From: Thermoplasmatota archaeon | Lineage (GTDB): Archaea > Thermoplasmatota > Penumbrarchaeia > Penumbrarchaeales > Penumbrarchaeaceae | Direction of reading: 5' to 3' | DNA: 22,314 nucleotides | NCBI GenBank assembly: GCA_016929175.1 | Contig: JAFGJI010000254.1 | Coordinates: 1 to 22,314, forward strand | Part shown: positions 22,261 to 22,314 of the stretch, piece by piece | How the letters are laid out: each line of letters begins with the position of its first letter | Position numbering within the stretch: position 1 is the stretch's first letter | Translations under genes and position numbers: made by a program | The notes under the pieces: model-generated | Databases searched by the model: none | What the model was told of the DNA's origin: nothing | The model's input: only the letters and a program-made list of their open reading frames with translations

Positions 22261-22314
22261 ATGGAGGGATCGTTTCCACTTCATCGCATCCGTGAATACC
22301 TGTCAAGGAGCCTG
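22261..22314 (+). CDS. Possible 5' end of a gene cut by the window edge
   Basis: An ATG at 22261 opens a frame to the window end (18 codons, MEGSFPLHRIREYLSRSL). The antisense strand is also open here, from the edge to a stop near 22258, and would be the C-terminus of a gene just upstream of the patatin gene. The sequence cannot decide between them. No TATA box is well placed for the + reading. Confidence 0.2.
   Translation, partial: MEGSFPLHRIREYLSRSL

Noticed and set aside
21233..22314. CBASS operon
   Set aside because: Only a patatin-like protein is visible. There is no nucleotidyltransferase or accessory gene within the window.
1..22314. CRISPR array, insertion sequence or prophage
   Set aside because: No regularly spaced direct repeats, transposase, integrase or phage structural gene was seen on either strand.

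Overview
The window reads as chromosomal DNA of a euryarchaeon, most probably in or near the Thermoplasmata/Thermoplasmatota. This assignment is inference. The supporting signals are TATA-type box A promoters about 25-30 nt before short-leader or leaderless genes, Shine-Dalgarno sites of the GGAGG / GGTGATC type, AGG/AGA-rich arginine usage, a tRNA-His with an encoded G-1 and no encoded CCA, an archaeal DUF106 (Oxa1/EMC3-like) membrane protein, an AbrB-PhoU-like regulator, and a surface lipoprotein carrying thrombospondin type 3 calcium repeats. I found no CRISPR array, insertion sequence or phage gene.

Layout. (1) 1-3775: a large single-chain pyruvate:ferredoxin oxidoreductase on the + strand, with its own promoter, and a hairpin at its convergent junction with the next gene. 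(2) 3765-8814: a minus-strand arrestin-like gene, a C-terminal remnant of a nucleotide-sugar epimerase, a radical SAM/SPASM protein and two family 2 glycosyltransferases in a tight operon. A third, divergently placed glycosyltransferase follows on the + strand. This block looks like an accessory glycan or surface-polymer locus. (3) 8815-11706: a hotdog thioesterase converging on a methyltransferase that shares an operon with a MarC-family membrane protein, and a divergent secreted FKBP-type prolyl isomerase lipoprotein. (4) 11773-13935: a six-TM protein with a C-terminal J domain converging on purC. (5) 13974-14952: a DUF106 membrane-insertase-like gene directly behind tRNA-His. (6) 15111-18127: a large SPFH/band 7 protein with a duplicated module, and a six-TM protein of unknown function. 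(7) 18309-19577: an AbrB-PhoU-type regulator, divergent from the six-TM gene across a perfect inverted repeat. (8) 19578-20057: a gene-free stretch holding a GC-rich, hairpin-dense segment that may encode a structured RNA. (9) 20058-22314: a DUF362/ferredoxin protein, a patatin-like phospholipase, and possibly the edge of another gene.

How the parts fit. Central metabolism (PFOR, purC, the iron-sulfur DUF362 protein) is interleaved with cell-envelope functions: glycosyltransferases, lipoprotein FKBP, membrane-tethered J protein, Oxa1-like factor, SPFH scaffold and patatin lipase. FKBP, the J protein and DUF106 all touch protein folding or insertion at the membrane. They are close together but are not one operon, so a shared role is only suggestive. 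I do not see a complete novel defence or metabolic system. The best leads are the unclassified structured-RNA candidate, the epimerase relic, the glycosyltransferase with an altered DXD motif, and the unusual membrane/secreted chaperone architectures.
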